Part shown: in pieces, positions 8,650 to 18,039 of the stretch
Numbering within the stretch: the stretch's first letter is position 1
Layout: the number at the start of each line of letters is the position of its first letter
From: Solibacteraceae bacterium
GTDB taxonomy: Bacteria; Acidobacteriota; Terriglobia; Bryobacterales; Bryobacteraceae
Length of the DNA stretch: 64,000 bases
Direction of reading: 5' to 3'
Assembly: GCA_021324015.1 (NCBI GenBank)
Contig: JAJPJX010000105.1
Span: forward strand, 40,681 to 104,680
Position numbers and translations under genes: made by a program
Notes under the pieces: model-generated
Seen by the model: the letters and a program-made list of their open reading frames with translations, nothing else
The model's database searches: none
What the model was told of the DNA's origin: nothing

Positions 8650-10308
8650 ATGCGCCGATCCCTGTGGCTCCTCTGCCTAGCGAGCGTGCTGCCAGTGTGG
8701 GCCGCGGAGCCCGTGCATGCGCGCCACGCGATGGTGGTGACGCGGGAGACGCACGCTACCGATATCGGGGTGCGGGTGCTCGAGTCCGGCGGCAACGCCG
8801 TGGACGCCGCGGTGGCGGTGGGGTTCGCGCTGGCGGTAACGCATCCAGCGGCCGGAAATCTGGGTGGCGGCGGCTTCATGCTGATCCGCTTCGCGGATGG
8901 CCACGCCACCTTTCTGGATTTCCGCGAGCGGGCTCCCGGCAGGGCTTCGCGGGACATGTACCTGGACGCTTCGGGGAATCCCACCGGGGATAGCGTGACG
9001 GGATATCGCGCGGCGGCGGTGCCCGGTTCGGTGCGCGGCTTCGAGTACGCGCATCGCAAATACGGCCGCAAGGGCTGGGCCGAACTGGTGTCGCCCGCGG
9101 TGGAACTGGCGGCCAAGGGCTTTCCGGTGTCCTACGGCATGGCGCGGTCCCTGCGCGATTCCAAGCTGGGCCGCTTCCCGGAGTCCCGCAGGATCTTTCA
9201 GCGCGGCGGCCGCTACTATGAGGCCGGCGAGATGCTGTTGCAGCCGGAACTCGCGCGCACGCTGGAGCGCATCCGCAGGGAAGGCGCGAAGGATTTCTAC
9301 GAAGGCGAGACGGCGCGTTTGCTGGCAGCGGACATGGCGGCCCACGGCGGTCTGATCACGCGCGAAGACCTGAAGAACTACACCGTAGCCGAACGGCAGC
9401 CGCTCACAGGCAGCTATCGCGGGTACGAGATCATCACCGCGCCGCCGCCCAGTTCGGGCGGGATCGGGATTCTTCAGATGCTGGGCGTTCTGGCTGGAAC
9501 GGGCTACGAGAAGGCGGGAGCGGGATCCGCCGCAGAACTGCATTACCTGGCGGAAGTCATGCGGCGCTACTTCGCGGACCGGGCCGAGTATCTGGGCGAT
9601 CCCGAGTTCGTGAAGGTGCCGGTGGCGGCGCTGCTGAACCCGCACTACCTGGCCGCCCTGCGCCATTCCATCGACCCCGAGCGGGCCACGCCCAGCACGC
9701 AAGTGCGCGCGGGCAACCTGACGGCTTACGAGAGCGACGAAACCACGCACTACTCGATCGTGGACGCCGAAGGAAACGCCGTGGCAGTTACCTATACGCT
9801 CAATGGGGGATATGGGTGCGGCGTGACCGCTACCGGCCTGGGCTTTCTGCTGAACAACGAAATGGACGATTTTTCCGCCAAGCCCGGCACTCCCAACTCC
9901 TACGGCCTGGTGCAGGGAGAAGCCAACGCCATCCAGCCGCGCAAGCATCCGCTTTCCTCGATGACGCCCACCATCGTGCTGCGCGGCGGCAAGCTCTACC
10001 TGGTATTGGGCACGCCCGGCGGGCCGACCATCATCAACAGCGTGTTGCAGGTGCTGGTGAACGTGATCGACTTCGGCATGAATGTACAGGACGCGGTGAA
10101 CTGGCCGCGCATCCACCACCAGTGGCTGCCGGACGAACTGCGTCTGGAACGCGGCTTTTCTCCAGACACCATCGCGCTGCTCGAATCCCGGGGCTACCGC
10201 GTGAAGGTGGCCGGCCAGATGGGAGAGGTGGCGGCCATTTCCGCGGGCGAGGGGTGGCTGGCGGGAGCGGCGGACCCGCGCTCCGAGGGCACTGCGAGAG
10301 GATACTGA
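8650..10308 (+). CDS. ggt: Gamma-glutamyltransferase (glutathione hydrolase)
   Basis: A 552-residue exported N-terminal-nucleophile hydrolase. The ATG at 8650 gives a clean signal peptide (MRRSLWLLCLASVLPVWAAE). The autoprocessing site is the DETTHYS motif, where Thr365 would become the N-terminal nucleophile of the small subunit. Other family hallmarks are GNLGGGGFM near the N-terminus, SSGGIGI in the large subunit, and LSSMTPT plus GTPGGPTI in the small subunit. It cleaves gamma-glutamyl compounds such as glutathione in the periplasm. The sugar-isomerase-like gene starts 4 bp after its stop, indicating co-transcription. Confidence 0.93.
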   Translation: MRRSLWLLCLASVLPVWAAEPVHARHAMVVTRETHATDIGVRVLESGGNAVDAAVAVGFALAVTHPAAGNLGGGGFMLIRFADGHATFLDFRERAPGRASRDMYLDASGNPTGDSVTGYRAAAVPGSVRGFEYAHRKYGRKGWAELVSPAVELAAKGFPVSYGMARSLRDSKLGRFPESRRIFQRGGRYYEAGEMLLQPELARTLERIRREGAKDFYEGETARLLAADMAAHGGLITREDLKNYTVAERQPLTGSYRGYEIITAPPPSSGGIGILQMLGVLAGTGYEKAGAGSAAELHYLAEVMRRYFADRAEYLGDPEFVKVPVAALLNPHYLAALRHSIDPERATPSTQVRAGNLTAYESDETTHYSIVDAEGNAVAVTYTLNGGYGCGVTATGLGFLLNNEMDDFSAKPGTPNSYGLVQGEANAIQPRKHPLSSMTPTIVLRGGKLYLVLGTPGGPTIINSVLQVLVNVIDFGMNVQDAVNWPRIHHQWLPDELRLERGFSPDTIALLESRGYRVKVAGQMGEVAAISAGEGWLAGAADPRSEGTARGY

Positions 10309-10312
10309 GATC

Positions 10313-11155
10313 ATGCAACGCGCCTTGTCCACGCACCTGTTCGTGAATCATCGCCTGACGGTGGCCATGCTGAATCGCATTCAGCAGGCCGGTATCCCGC
10401 TGGTGGAGATCTTCTGCGCGCGGCAACATCTGGACTATCGCAACAAGGCGCAGATCGCGGAACTGGGGCACTGGTTCCGGGACTCGGAGCTGAAGCTGCA
10501 CTCCCTGCATTCGCCCATGTATACGGACGAGATTTGGGGCCGCTCCGGGCCGCATTCGGTGATCACCATCACCGAGCCGGTGAAGGCCAAGCGCGTGCAG
10601 ATGGTGGATGAAATTAAGCGGGCGCTGGAAATCGCCGAGGTGATCCCGTACCGCTACCTGATCCAGCACGTGGGCGTGTCGGGGGAAGAGTACGAGGACC
10701 GCAAGATCGAGGCGGCGTTCACCGCCCTGGAAGAGCTGATCCTGTTCGCCCGCCAGCGAGGCGTGGAGATCCTGCTGGAGAACATCTCCAACGCACTCTC
10801 CACTCCCGAGCGGCTGATGTACTTTCTGGAGCAGACGCACCTGCCGCTGCATTTCGTTTTCGATGCGGGCCATGCCAACCTCTCCGAAGGGGTGGCGGCG
10901 GCATTTGGAGTGATGCAGGAGCGGATCCGCTCCACGCACCTGCACGACAATGACGGCAAACAGGACAAGCACCTGTTTCCGCTGGTGGGCCAGGGCGGCA
11001 CGATCGACTGGAGCCGGACCATGGACCTGCTGCGCTCCCGCGCCGACCAGTATCCGCTGCTGCTGGAGCTGCGCGAGGTGCCCGACATGGCGCATCCGCT
11101 GGATGTGGTGAACCAGGTCTTCGACCGGCTGGAGCAGTTGCGGCCGCGGGAGTAG
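10313..11155 (+). CDS. Sugar phosphate isomerase/epimerase-like TIM-barrel protein
   Basis: A 280-residue protein of the xylose-isomerase-like (AP endonuclease 2) TIM-barrel family. Metal-ligand-like residues appear as E in VEIFCA, H in QHVG, E in ILLENIS, D-x-G-H in FDAGHAN, and [14 protein letters not shown] near residue 205-220. These enzymes isomerise or epimerise sugars or cyclitols, or act as endonuclease IV-like proteins; the substrate cannot be told from sequence. It follows ggt by 4 bp and precedes asnS by 29 bp. Confidence 0.8.
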   Translation: MQRALSTHLFVNHRLTVAMLNRIQQAGIPLVEIFCARQHLDYRNKAQIAELGHWFRDSELKLHSLHSPMYTDEIWGRSGPHSVITITEPVKAKRVQMVDEIKRALEIAEVIPYRYLIQHVGVSGEEYEDRKIEAAFTALEELILFARQRGVEILLENISNALSTPERLMYFLEQTHLPLHFVFDAGHANLSEGVAAAFGVMQERIRSTHLHDNDGKQDKHLFPLVGQGGTIDWSRTMDLLRSRADQYPLLLELREVPDMAHPLDVVNQVFDRLEQLRPRE

Positions 11156-11184
11156 GCGAAAACACCCGCAGTCCTGGAATTTCT

Positions 11185-12492
11185 ATGCATCCCCGAACGA
11201 CCATCGCGGAAGCCGGCCGGCATGCCGGTGAAACCGTTCAAATCGCCGGCTGGCTGTACAATCTGCGCAAATCCGGAAAGATCGTCTTTCCGATTCTGCG
11301 GGACGGCACCGGCCTGATGCAATGCGTGGCGGTGAAGTCGGCGCTCCCGGAAGCGCTGTTTGAAACCATCAAGGACCTGACGCAGGAGTCCTCGATCGTG
11401 GTGACCGGCAAGGTGCGCGCAGACCAGCGCGCCGCCGGCGGCTACGAACTGGACGTGGAAGACATCCAGGTGATCCAGCGCGTGCCGGAATCCGACCCTT
11501 ACCCCATCACGCCCAAGGAACACGGCATCGAGTTCCTCATGGACCACCGCCACCTGTGGCTGCGCAGCCAGCGGCAGCATGCTATCCTGCGGGTGCGGCA
11601 CGAGGCGATCCGCGCGGTGCGCGACTACTTCGACTCGCACGGCTTCACGCTCGTGGATACGCCCATCTTCACTCCGGCAGCCTGCGAGGGCACCACCACG
11701 CTGTTCGAGGTGAACTACTTCGAGGATGCCAAGGCGTACCTCACGCAGTCCGGGCAACTCTACAACGAAGCCACGGCCATGGCGTTCGGCAAGGTCTACT
11801 GCTTCGGGCCGACGTTTCGGGCGGAGAAATCCAAGACCCGGCGGCATCTCACGGAGTTCTGGATGGTAGAGCCGGAAATGGCTTACGCCGACCTCGAAGA
11901 GGTCAAGCGCGTGGCGGAGGAGATGGTGGTGTTCATCGTGGGGCGGGTCCTCGAAAACCGGCGGGAGGAACTCAGGGTGCTGGAGCGGGACGTTTCGAAA
12001 TTGGAAGCGGTGCAGGCGCCCTTCCCCCGCATGACCTATGACGACGCGGTGAAGATCCTGCAATCCAAGGGCAGTGAGATCGAATGGGGCGGCGACTTCG
12101 GCGGCACGGATGAGACCCTGCTCAGCGAGGATTTCGACCGGCCGCTGATGGTGGACCGGTACCCCACCGAGATCAAGGCGTTCTACATGCAGCCGGATCC
12201 CGGGCGTCCGGAGGTGGCCATGGGCGTGGATGTGCTGGCACCGGAAGGCTATGGCGAAATCATCGGCGGCGGGCAGCGCATCCACGATCCGGAACTGCTG
12301 CTGCGGCGCCTCGAGGAGCACCAGTTGCCCAAGGAAGCCTTCGACTGGTACCTGGACCTGCGCAAGTACGGCACCGTGCCGCACGGCGGTTTCGGCATGG
12401 GCATCGAGCGCTGCGTGGCCTGGCTATGCGGGCTGGAGCACGTGCGGGAGACCATCGCCTTTCCGCGCATGCTCTACCGGTTGCGGCCCTGA
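11185..12492 (+). CDS. asnS: Asparagine-tRNA ligase
   Basis: A 435-residue class II aminoacyl-tRNA synthetase. An OB-fold anticodon-binding domain (about 10-105, [21 protein letters not shown]) precedes the catalytic core. Motif 2 is [19 protein letters not shown] and motif 3 is [16 protein letters not shown], followed by the FPR ending typical of AsnRS rather than AspRS. It charges tRNA-Asn with asparagine. Presence of a dedicated AsnRS means direct Asn-tRNA formation is available. Arginase begins 6 bp downstream. Confidence 0.93.
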   Translation: MHPRTTIAEAGRHAGETVQIAGWLYNLRKSGKIVFPILRDGTGLMQCVAVKSALPEALFETIKDLTQESSIVVTGKVRADQRAAGGYELDVEDIQVIQRVPESDPYPITPKEHGIEFLMDHRHLWLRSQRQHAILRVRHEAIRAVRDYFDSHGFTLVDTPIFTPAACEGTTTLFEVNYFEDAKAYLTQSGQLYNEATAMAFGKVYCFGPTFRAEKSKTRRHLTEFWMVEPEMAYADLEEVKRVAEEMVVFIVGRVLENRREELRVLERDVSKLEAVQAPFPRMTYDDAVKILQSKGSEIEWGGDFGGTDETLLSEDFDRPLMVDRYPTEIKAFYMQPDPGRPEVAMGVDVLAPEGYGEIIGGGQRIHDPELLLRRLEEHQLPKEAFDWYLDLRKYGTVPHGGFGMGIERCVAWLCGLEHVRETIAFPRMLYRLRP

Positions 12493-12498
12493 GCTGCG

Positions 12499-13413
12499 AT
12501 GCGACAGTCTCACATCGCCGTCATCGGCGCCCCGCTGGACCTGGGGCAGGACCGCCGCGGCGTGGACATGGGCCCCTCGGCGCTGCGGGTCGCCAACCTG
12601 AACCGGCGCATCGCGTCGCTGGGTTACGAAGTCGAGGACCTGGGGAACGCGCCCGTGGAACAAGCCGAGAGTCTGCCGGCGGGTCCGGAGCGCGCCAAGT
12701 ATCTGCCACAGATCGCGGCCACCTGCCGGCGTCTGGCGCGCATGGTGGAGCTGGCGCTGGCCACAGGGCGCGTGCCTTTGGTGCTGGGAGGCGATCACTC
12801 CGTGGCCATCGGCACCGTGGCGGGCGTTTCGCGGGCCTGGAGGCGCAAAAAGCAGGCCATCGGCCTGCTGTGGGTGGATGCACACGCCGATATGAATACC
12901 CCGGAGACATCGCCCTCCGGCAACGTGCACGGGATGCCGGCCGCCTGCTGCGTGGGCCTGGGACCGCGAGAACTCACGCACCTGGCAGGCTACGCCCCCA
13001 TGGTGAATCCGCGCAAAACGGCGCTGGTGGGGTTGCGGGACGTGGATGCGCTGGAGAAGCCCCACGTGCGCGATTCCGGAGTGAAGGCCTTCACCATGCG
13101 GGACATCGATGAGCGCGGCATGCGGGCGGTGATGCTGGACGCCATCCGCATCGCCTCGGACGGCACGGCCGGGTTTCATCTTTCGCTGGATATGGATTTC
13201 GTGGATCCGCAGCACGCCCCGGGCGTGGGCACACCGGTCCGCGGCGGCGCCACGTATCGCGAAGCGCACCTGGCAATGGAAATGATCTGCGATTCGGGGG
13301 CCATGCTTTCCATGGAGGTGGTAGAGGTCAACCCGGTGATCGATGAGGTCAACCGCACCGCCGACCTGGGGGTGGAGTTGATCATGTCGGCACTGGGAAA
13401 ACGGATTCTATGA
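12499..13413 (+). CDS. Arginase (ureohydrolase family)
   Basis: A 304-residue binuclear manganese ureohydrolase. Metal-binding motifs are GGDHSVAIG, WVDAHADMNT and SLDMDFVDPQHAPGVGTPV. The SGNVHGMPAA segment after the second motif is the arginase form, favouring arginine to ornithine plus urea rather than agmatinase. The spacing (6 bp after asnS, 4-bp overlap with ddl) indicates one transcript. The stop overlaps the ddl start as ATGA. Substrate preference is the main uncertainty. Confidence 0.88.
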   Translation: MRQSHIAVIGAPLDLGQDRRGVDMGPSALRVANLNRRIASLGYEVEDLGNAPVEQAESLPAGPERAKYLPQIAATCRRLARMVELALATGRVPLVLGGDHSVAIGTVAGVSRAWRRKKQAIGLLWVDAHADMNTPETSPSGNVHGMPAACCVGLGPRELTHLAGYAPMVNPRKTALVGLRDVDALEKPHVRDSGVKAFTMRDIDERGMRAVMLDAIRIASDGTAGFHLSLDMDFVDPQHAPGVGTPVRGGATYREAHLAMEMICDSGAMLSMEVVEVNPVIDEVNRTADLGVELIMSALGKRIL

Positions 13414-14387
13414 AGTTACGCGTAGCAGTGGTGTATGGCGGCCGGAGCGGCGAGCACGAGATCTCGATTCGCTCGGCCAAGGCCATCATGGCCGGGATGG
13501 ATCCGGCCAGGTACGAGGTGATCGAATACTTTATCGGGCAGGACGGCAAATGGAGCCCGCGGCCGATCCTGCCGGAACCCGGGGCGCATCCTGGGATCGA
13601 CGTGGTTTTTCCGGTCCTGCACGGCACATTCGGCGAGGACGGCACGGTGCAGGGCCTGCTGGAACTGGCGGACCTGCCTTACGTGGGCGCGGGCGTACTC
13701 GCGTCCGCGATCTCCATGGACAAGGAGATGATGAAGCGTGTCTGTCAGGAACGCCTGTTGCCGGTGGTGGACTACGTCGTCCTCCAGCGAGACCATCTGG
13801 ACGCCGCACGTGTTTCCGGCCGGTTGCCGTTTCCGATGTTCGTCAAGCCGGCGAACCTGGGTTCCTCGGTGGGCATCTCCAAGGTGCATCACGCGGGCGA
13901 GTTGGAGAGCGCGCTGCGGCTGGCCGCGGAGTACGACAGCAAGATCATCGCCGAGCGCGGCATCGAGGGGCGCGAACTGGAGTGCGCCGTGCTCGGCAAC
14001 CAGCAACCCGTGGCCGCGGTTCCCTGCGAGATCCTCCCCTCCCGCGAGTTTTACGATTACGAAGACAAATACCTGCTGGATAAGGCCGAGACCAGGGTAC
14101 CTGCGGATCTCACTCCGGAGCAGACGGAAGAAGTGCGCCGGCTCGCCGTGGAGTGCTATCGGGCGGTGGAGTGCGCGGGCATGGCGCGCGTGGATTTTCT
14201 GCTCGAGAAGGCCACCGGCAAGTTGTATATCAACGAAATCAACACGATTCCGGGCTTCACGTCCATCAGCATGTACCCCAAGATGTGGGAGCACAGCGGG
14301 TTGCCCTTTGCAGGGCTGGTCGACCGGCTGATCGAGCTGGCCCTGGAGCGGCACCGCGCGCGGCAGGCGACGCGTTTCACGCGATAA
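13410..14387 (+). CDS. ddl: D-alanine-D-alanine ligase
   Basis: A 325-residue ATP-grasp ligase that makes D-Ala-D-Ala for peptidoglycan. The N-terminus has VVYGGRSGEHEISIRSA, the Mg/ATP segment has FVKPANLGSSVGISKV, and the C-terminus has INEINTIPGFTSISMYPKMW, the second D-Ala/metal site. The omega-loop tyrosine in FYDYEDKY is the ordinary Tyr form used by D-Ala-D-Ala ligases rather than D-Lac types. Length is normal. The start overlaps the arginase stop by 4 bp. Confidence 0.93.
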   Translation: MKLRVAVVYGGRSGEHEISIRSAKAIMAGMDPARYEVIEYFIGQDGKWSPRPILPEPGAHPGIDVVFPVLHGTFGEDGTVQGLLELADLPYVGAGVLASAISMDKEMMKRVCQERLLPVVDYVVLQRDHLDAARVSGRLPFPMFVKPANLGSSVGISKVHHAGELESALRLAAEYDSKIIAERGIEGRELECAVLGNQQPVAAVPCEILPSREFYDYEDKYLLDKAETRVPADLTPEQTEEVRRLAVECYRAVECAGMARVDFLLEKATGKLYINEINTIPGFTSISMYPKMWEHSGLPFAGLVDRLIELALERHRARQATRFTR

Positions 14388-14390
14388 AAT
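14385..14390 (+). promoter_or_regulatory. -10-like box TAAAAT upstream of the S41 peptidase
   Basis: TAAAAT sits at the end of ddl, 24 bases before the ATG at 14415. No convincing -35 is seen. A similar TAAAATAGG string recurs at 15865-15873 before the next gene. Confidence 0.35.
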
Positions 14391-14414
14391 AGGACGTACC
14401 GCCTAGCCGGATTC

Positions 14415-15872
14415 ATGCGCTCCTACCTTCTGGTTCTGTTTCTGCTGGTTCCCTCCGCATTCGCAGAGGATGATCTCGAGCCGCTGGTCCGGCGGTTCAC
14501 CGAGGCGTATGCGATCGTAGAGCAGAACGCCGCCGATCCGGTTTCGTCCGAGCAGGCCTTCTACCTGGGCGCCATTCCAGGCATGCTTCGCCGCCTGGAT
14601 CCGCACTCCGTGTTCTTCGATCCGGACCAGTTCGAGCAACTCCGGAAACTGGAGACTTCCACGCAGAAAGGTTTCGGCAGTGTCGTGTCGGTGCTGCCCG
14701 GCCGGGTGATCGTGCTGCAAACCCTGCCCGGGACTCCGTCGGCGAAGTCCGGCATCGCGCCCGGCGATGAAATTCTAGCCATCAACGGCTATCAGCTCAG
14801 CCGCCTGGATATGGAACAACTCGTCGCGCTGCTCGGGCAGTCGCGGCAGCAGCAGGCGCGATTGGACGTCAAGCGGCCGAGCCGCGCTGGAATTCTCCGT
14901 TTCGTGCTGACCCCGGAAGAGATGCAATCGCCCAGCGTGGAGCGAGCTTTCCTGCTGAAGCCCGGCGTGGGCTATTTGAAGGTAACCAGCTTTGACGAGA
15001 AGACCGGCGCGCAGATCCGGGAAGGCATTGAAAAGCTGGGCGGCCGCAACCTGAAAGGCCTAGTCCTGGACTTGCGCAACAACCCGGGCGGGGTGCTGAC
15101 AGCCGCCATCGAAACGGCCGGCCTGTTTTTGAAGCCGGGCCAGAAAATCGTCACGGTGCGCGGCCGCTCGGTGGCGGAGAAGACCGAGGTCGTGCCGGAC
15201 AAGGTCACTCCCTACGGGTTCCCGCTGGCCGTGCTGATCAACGGTAAGAGCGCCAGCGCTTCGGAAATTGTCGCCGGCGCGCTCCAGGATCACGACCGGG
15301 CCACCGTCGTGGGAGAGCCCAGTTTCGGCAAAGGCCTGGTGGAAAGCGTGTATCCGCTTTCCAACGGCACAGGCCTGGCTCTGACCACGGCGCTTTATTA
15401 CACACCCAGCGGGCGCTCCATCCAGAGGCCCCTGGATACCGCTCAGTTCGCCCTGGCCGAGAAGGCTTCGCACCTGAATTCCCAGAGCGTTTTCAAGACC
15501 GATACCGGCCGCCAGGTGACGGGCGGCGGCGGGATCGTCCCGGACGAGGTGGTGTTCCCGGCACCTGTCACGCGCCTGCGCGCGGTGCTGGACGCCAGCG
15601 GATCGTTCACCACGTACGCCACCAACTACCTCCGGGACCATAAGGTAACCGACGATTTCGAAGTCACCCCGGCGCTGCTGGACGATTTTCAGGTCTTCCT
15701 GGCGCAGCATGGAATCCAGCCCGGGGTGAGCGAATGGTCCGGCGAGCGCGAGTTCATCCGCAACCGGCTGAAGACCGAGATTTTCAACCAGGCATTGGGA
15801 GTGGCCAAGGGCGACGAAGTGGAAGCAGAGCGCGACCCGCAGATCCAGAAGGCCCTGGAAATACTAAAATAG
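14415..15872 (+). CDS. S41-family C-terminal processing protease (CtpA/Prc type)
   Basis: A 485-residue exported serine protease. Signal peptide about 1-18 (MRSYLLVLFLLVPSAFA), a PDZ domain about 85-165 (TQKGFGSVVSV, GIAPGDEILAING), then the protease domain with LDLRNNPGGVL, the catalytic Ser in NGKSASASEIVAG (about 279-283) and the general-base Lys in GEPSFGKG. Such proteases trim the C-termini of envelope proteins. About 90 extra C-terminal residues lie beyond the usual core. The product of the next gene is unrelated, and a -10-like box lies between them, so this gene may be its own unit. Confidence 0.9.
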   Translation: MRSYLLVLFLLVPSAFAEDDLEPLVRRFTEAYAIVEQNAADPVSSEQAFYLGAIPGMLRRLDPHSVFFDPDQFEQLRKLETSTQKGFGSVVSVLPGRVIVLQTLPGTPSAKSGIAPGDEILAINGYQLSRLDMEQLVALLGQSRQQQARLDVKRPSRAGILRFVLTPEEMQSPSVERAFLLKPGVGYLKVTSFDEKTGAQIREGIEKLGGRNLKGLVLDLRNNPGGVLTAAIETAGLFLKPGQKIVTVRGRSVAEKTEVVPDKVTPYGFPLAVLINGKSASASEIVAGALQDHDRATVVGEPSFGKGLVESVYPLSNGTGLALTTALYYTPSGRSIQRPLDTAQFALAEKASHLNSQSVFKTDTGRQVTGGGGIVPDEVVFPAPVTRLRAVLDASGSFTTYATNYLRDHKVTDDFEVTPALLDDFQVFLAQHGIQPGVSEWSGEREFIRNRLKTEIFNQALGVAKGDEVEAERDPQIQKALEILK

Positions 15873-15878
15873 GGGTCC

Positions 15879-16619
15879 ATGTCCATTCCCCAACTGGCTC
15901 CAGATGTTCTGAAATTGCTGGGGCAATACGATACCCCCACCATCTGCAACGTGATCGAGTTGTTCGAAGTGCGCCCGCGCAATACCGGCTACATGGACGA
16001 CCGCATCCGTGCCTGCTTTCCGGAGATGCCGCCCATCGTGGGTTACGCCTCGACGGCCACCATGCGCACGTCGGCGCGCGCACAGGGCGTGGTCTACTCC
16101 TCGCTCGACGATCAGTTGCGCGCCTTTTCCGAGATCCCAGGCCCGCCCATCGTGGTCTTTCAGGACCTGGACGATCCGCCCGTGGCCGCGACCTTTGGGG
16201 AAATCATGTGCGCCACGTACCAGGCATTTGGCGCGGCGGGTCTGATCACCAGCGGCGCCGCCCGCGACCTGGACCAGGTCCGGCGCCTGGGCTTCCCGGC
16301 GTTCAGCAACGGCGCCATCTGCTCTCACGGCTACAGCCATATTCCCTCCACGCACGTGCCGGTGCGGGTGGGCGGGCTGGCAGTCTCGCCGGGCGACCTG
16401 CTACACGCCGACGCCAACGGGGTCACGAACATCCCGCATGACATCGCCGCCGATGTGGCCGCCGCCTGCGCCGACTACGTGGCTGCGGAAGGCATCATCC
16501 TGAATTTCCTCAAAACCGGGTCCCAGGACGTGCGGCAGTACTCGGAGGCGCGCCAGGAGGCCATGCGGCAGATCGGCGAACTAGGAAAGCGCGTGAGAGC
16601 CCGCCGCACCGCGGCGTAG
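15879..16619 (+). CDS. RraA-family protein (HMG aldolase/oxaloacetate decarboxylase-like)
   Basis: A 246-residue protein of the RraA/MenG-like family. The core motifs are DTPTICNVIE near the N-terminus, GLITSGAARDLDQV in the middle and VSPGDLLHADANGVTNIP, which give the Gly-rich and R/D residues binding oxo-acids plus divalent metal. The family includes 4-hydroxy-4-methyl-2-oxoglutarate aldolase, oxaloacetate decarboxylases and the RNase E regulator RraA; the conserved R-D pair argues for a metal-dependent lyase here. The ATG is 6 bp after the protease stop. Confidence 0.82.
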   Translation: MSIPQLAPDVLKLLGQYDTPTICNVIELFEVRPRNTGYMDDRIRACFPEMPPIVGYASTATMRTSARAQGVVYSSLDDQLRAFSEIPGPPIVVFQDLDDPPVAATFGEIMCATYQAFGAAGLITSGAARDLDQVRRLGFPAFSNGAICSHGYSHIPSTHVPVRVGGLAVSPGDLLHADANGVTNIPHDIAADVAAACADYVAAEGIILNFLKTGSQDVRQYSEARQEAMRQIGELGKRVRARRTAA

Positions 16620-16649
16620 CGGCGGGATCGCCCGTCCGGCACGCGATGG

Positions 16650-16655
16650 GATAAT
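16650..16655 (+). promoter_or_regulatory. -10-like box GATAAT upstream of gdhA
   Basis: GATAAT ends 17 bases before the GTG start at 16673; a ribosome-binding site (CGGAGG at 16661-16666) follows. The -35 region is weak. Confidence 0.4.
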
Positions 16656-16672
16656 GAAACCGGAGGTTCCTG

Positions 16673-17944
16673 GTGGCTACCACGACGTTGTCGCTCGAGC
16701 AGGAAAAGAACCCCTGGCTGGCGGCGGAAGCGCGCTTTGACGAAGCCGCGGCGCTGCTGAAGCTGGATGACGGCATGCGCAAAGTGCTGAAGAGCCCGGC
16801 CAAGGAAATCACCGTGCATATCCCCGTCCAACTGGACGACGGCAGGCTGGAGGTCTTCACCGGCTATCGCGTGCAGCACTCCATCGCCCGCGGCCCGGGG
16901 AAAGGCGGCATCCGCTTCGCCCCCAACGTGACGCTCGATGAAGTCCGCGCACTGGCCTCCTGGATGACTTGGAAATGCGCCGTGGTCAATATCCCCTTCG
17001 GCGGGGCCAAAGGGGGCGTGATCTGCGATCCCAACCTGCTCTCCGACGTGGAACTGGAGCGTCTCACGCGGCGCTACACGGCGGAGATCATCGACTTCCT
17101 CGGGCCGGAGCGCGACGTCCCGGCGCCCGACGTCAATACGAACGAGAAAGTCATGGCCTGGGTCATGGACACTTACTCGATGCACGTGCGTCACACCGTG
17201 ACGGCCGTCGTCACCGGAAAGCCCATGTCGCTGGGTGGTTCGCGCGGGCGCAAGGAGGCCACCGGCCGCGGATGCCTGATCGTCGCGCAGGAGGCTCTGC
17301 ACCGCCTGGGTCTCGATCCGGCCTCCAGCCGGGTAGTGATCCAGGGTTTCGGCAACGTGGGCGGCATGGCCGCCCGCCTGATGAGCCGCCAGGGGTTCAA
17401 GATCATCTGCATCATCGAATACGACGGCGCCGTCCACAATCCCAATGGCCTGGACGTCGACGCGCTGTTCGAGCACCGCAAGGAGACGGGTTCAATCCTG
17501 GGATTTTCGGGCGGCGAGGATATGGATCCCGGAAAGGCCATGTTCCTGGAATGCGAAATCCTGCTGCCGGCGGCCACCGAGAACGTCATCACCTCACAAA
17601 ACGCCGCCGATCTGCGATGCCGGATCCTCTGCGAGGGCGCTAACGGCCCCACCACGTCCGTGGCGGACGAGATCCTGATGGACAAAAAGATTTTTGTCAT
17701 CCCGGACATTCCGGCCAACGCCGGAGGGGTGACGGTCTCCTACTTTGAGTGGGTGCAGGACCGGCAGGGATTTTTCTGGAACGAGAGACTGGTGAACACG
17801 CGGCTGGCGGAGATCATGGTGGACAGCTTCCACGCGGTGGTCGAGTACGCCGAGAAACACAATGTGAACAACCGCACGGCCGCTTACATGCTGGCACTCG
17901 ACCGTGTGGCGGAAGCGATCAAACTCAGGGGGATTTACGCGTAA
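16673..17944 (+). CDS. gdhA: Glu/Leu/Phe/Val dehydrogenase, probably glutamate dehydrogenase
   Basis: A 423-residue amino-acid dehydrogenase. The catalytic lysine region reads [12 protein letters not shown], preceded by [12 protein letters not shown], and the C-terminal Rossmann domain has [13 protein letters not shown]. The pattern and length match NAD(P)-linked glutamate dehydrogenases interconverting glutamate and 2-oxoglutarate with ammonia; Leu/Val dehydrogenases are usually shorter (about 350-370). The GTG start at 16673 follows CGGAGG by 6 bases. A large inverted repeat lies immediately downstream, before mutS. Confidence 0.88.
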   Translation: MATTTLSLEQEKNPWLAAEARFDEAAALLKLDDGMRKVLKSPAKEITVHIPVQLDDGRLEVFTGYRVQHSIARGPGKGGIRFAPNVTLDEVRALASWMTWKCAVVNIPFGGAKGGVICDPNLLSDVELERLTRRYTAEIIDFLGPERDVPAPDVNTNEKVMAWVMDTYSMHVRHTVTAVVTGKPMSLGGSRGRKEATGRGCLIVAQEALHRLGLDPASSRVVIQGFGNVGGMAARLMSRQGFKIICIIEYDGAVHNPNGLDVDALFEHRKETGSILGFSGGEDMDPGKAMFLECEILLPAATENVITSQNAADLRCRILCEGANGPTTSVADEILMDKKIFVIPDIPANAGGVTVSYFEWVQDRQGFFWNERLVNTRLAEIMVDSFHAVVEYAEKHNVNNRTAAYMLALDRVAEAIKLRGIYA

Positions 17945-17949
17945 CAGGT

Positions 17950-18031
17950 ACCGCCCCCTCACGGTCGCGGCCCGGTAACATGCGGCAACCGCGCGCACTC
18001 AGCTACCGAGCCGCGACCGTGAGGGAGCGGT
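17950..18031 (+). repeat. Long intergenic inverted repeat (REP-like), gdhA-mutS
   Basis: Two 22-base arms (17950-17971 and 18010-18031) pair with one mismatch around a 38-base centre. The 16-base perfect core is ccctcacggtcgcggc and its complement. It fills almost the whole intergenic space and ends 8 bases before the mutS ATG; the GAGGGAG within the right arm is the only candidate ribosome-binding site. No T-tract follows, so it is not a classical terminator. No second copy was seen in this window. Confidence 0.85.
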
Positions 18032-18039
18032 TGCGCTAG

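Noticed and set aside
8677..10332. Long minus-strand open frame opposite ggt
   Set aside because: No motif or start context; ggt on the other strand is unambiguous.
10654..12384. Minus-strand frame of over 500 codons opposite the isomerase and asnS
   Set aside because: Spans two real genes on the opposite strand and has composition typical of mirror frames.
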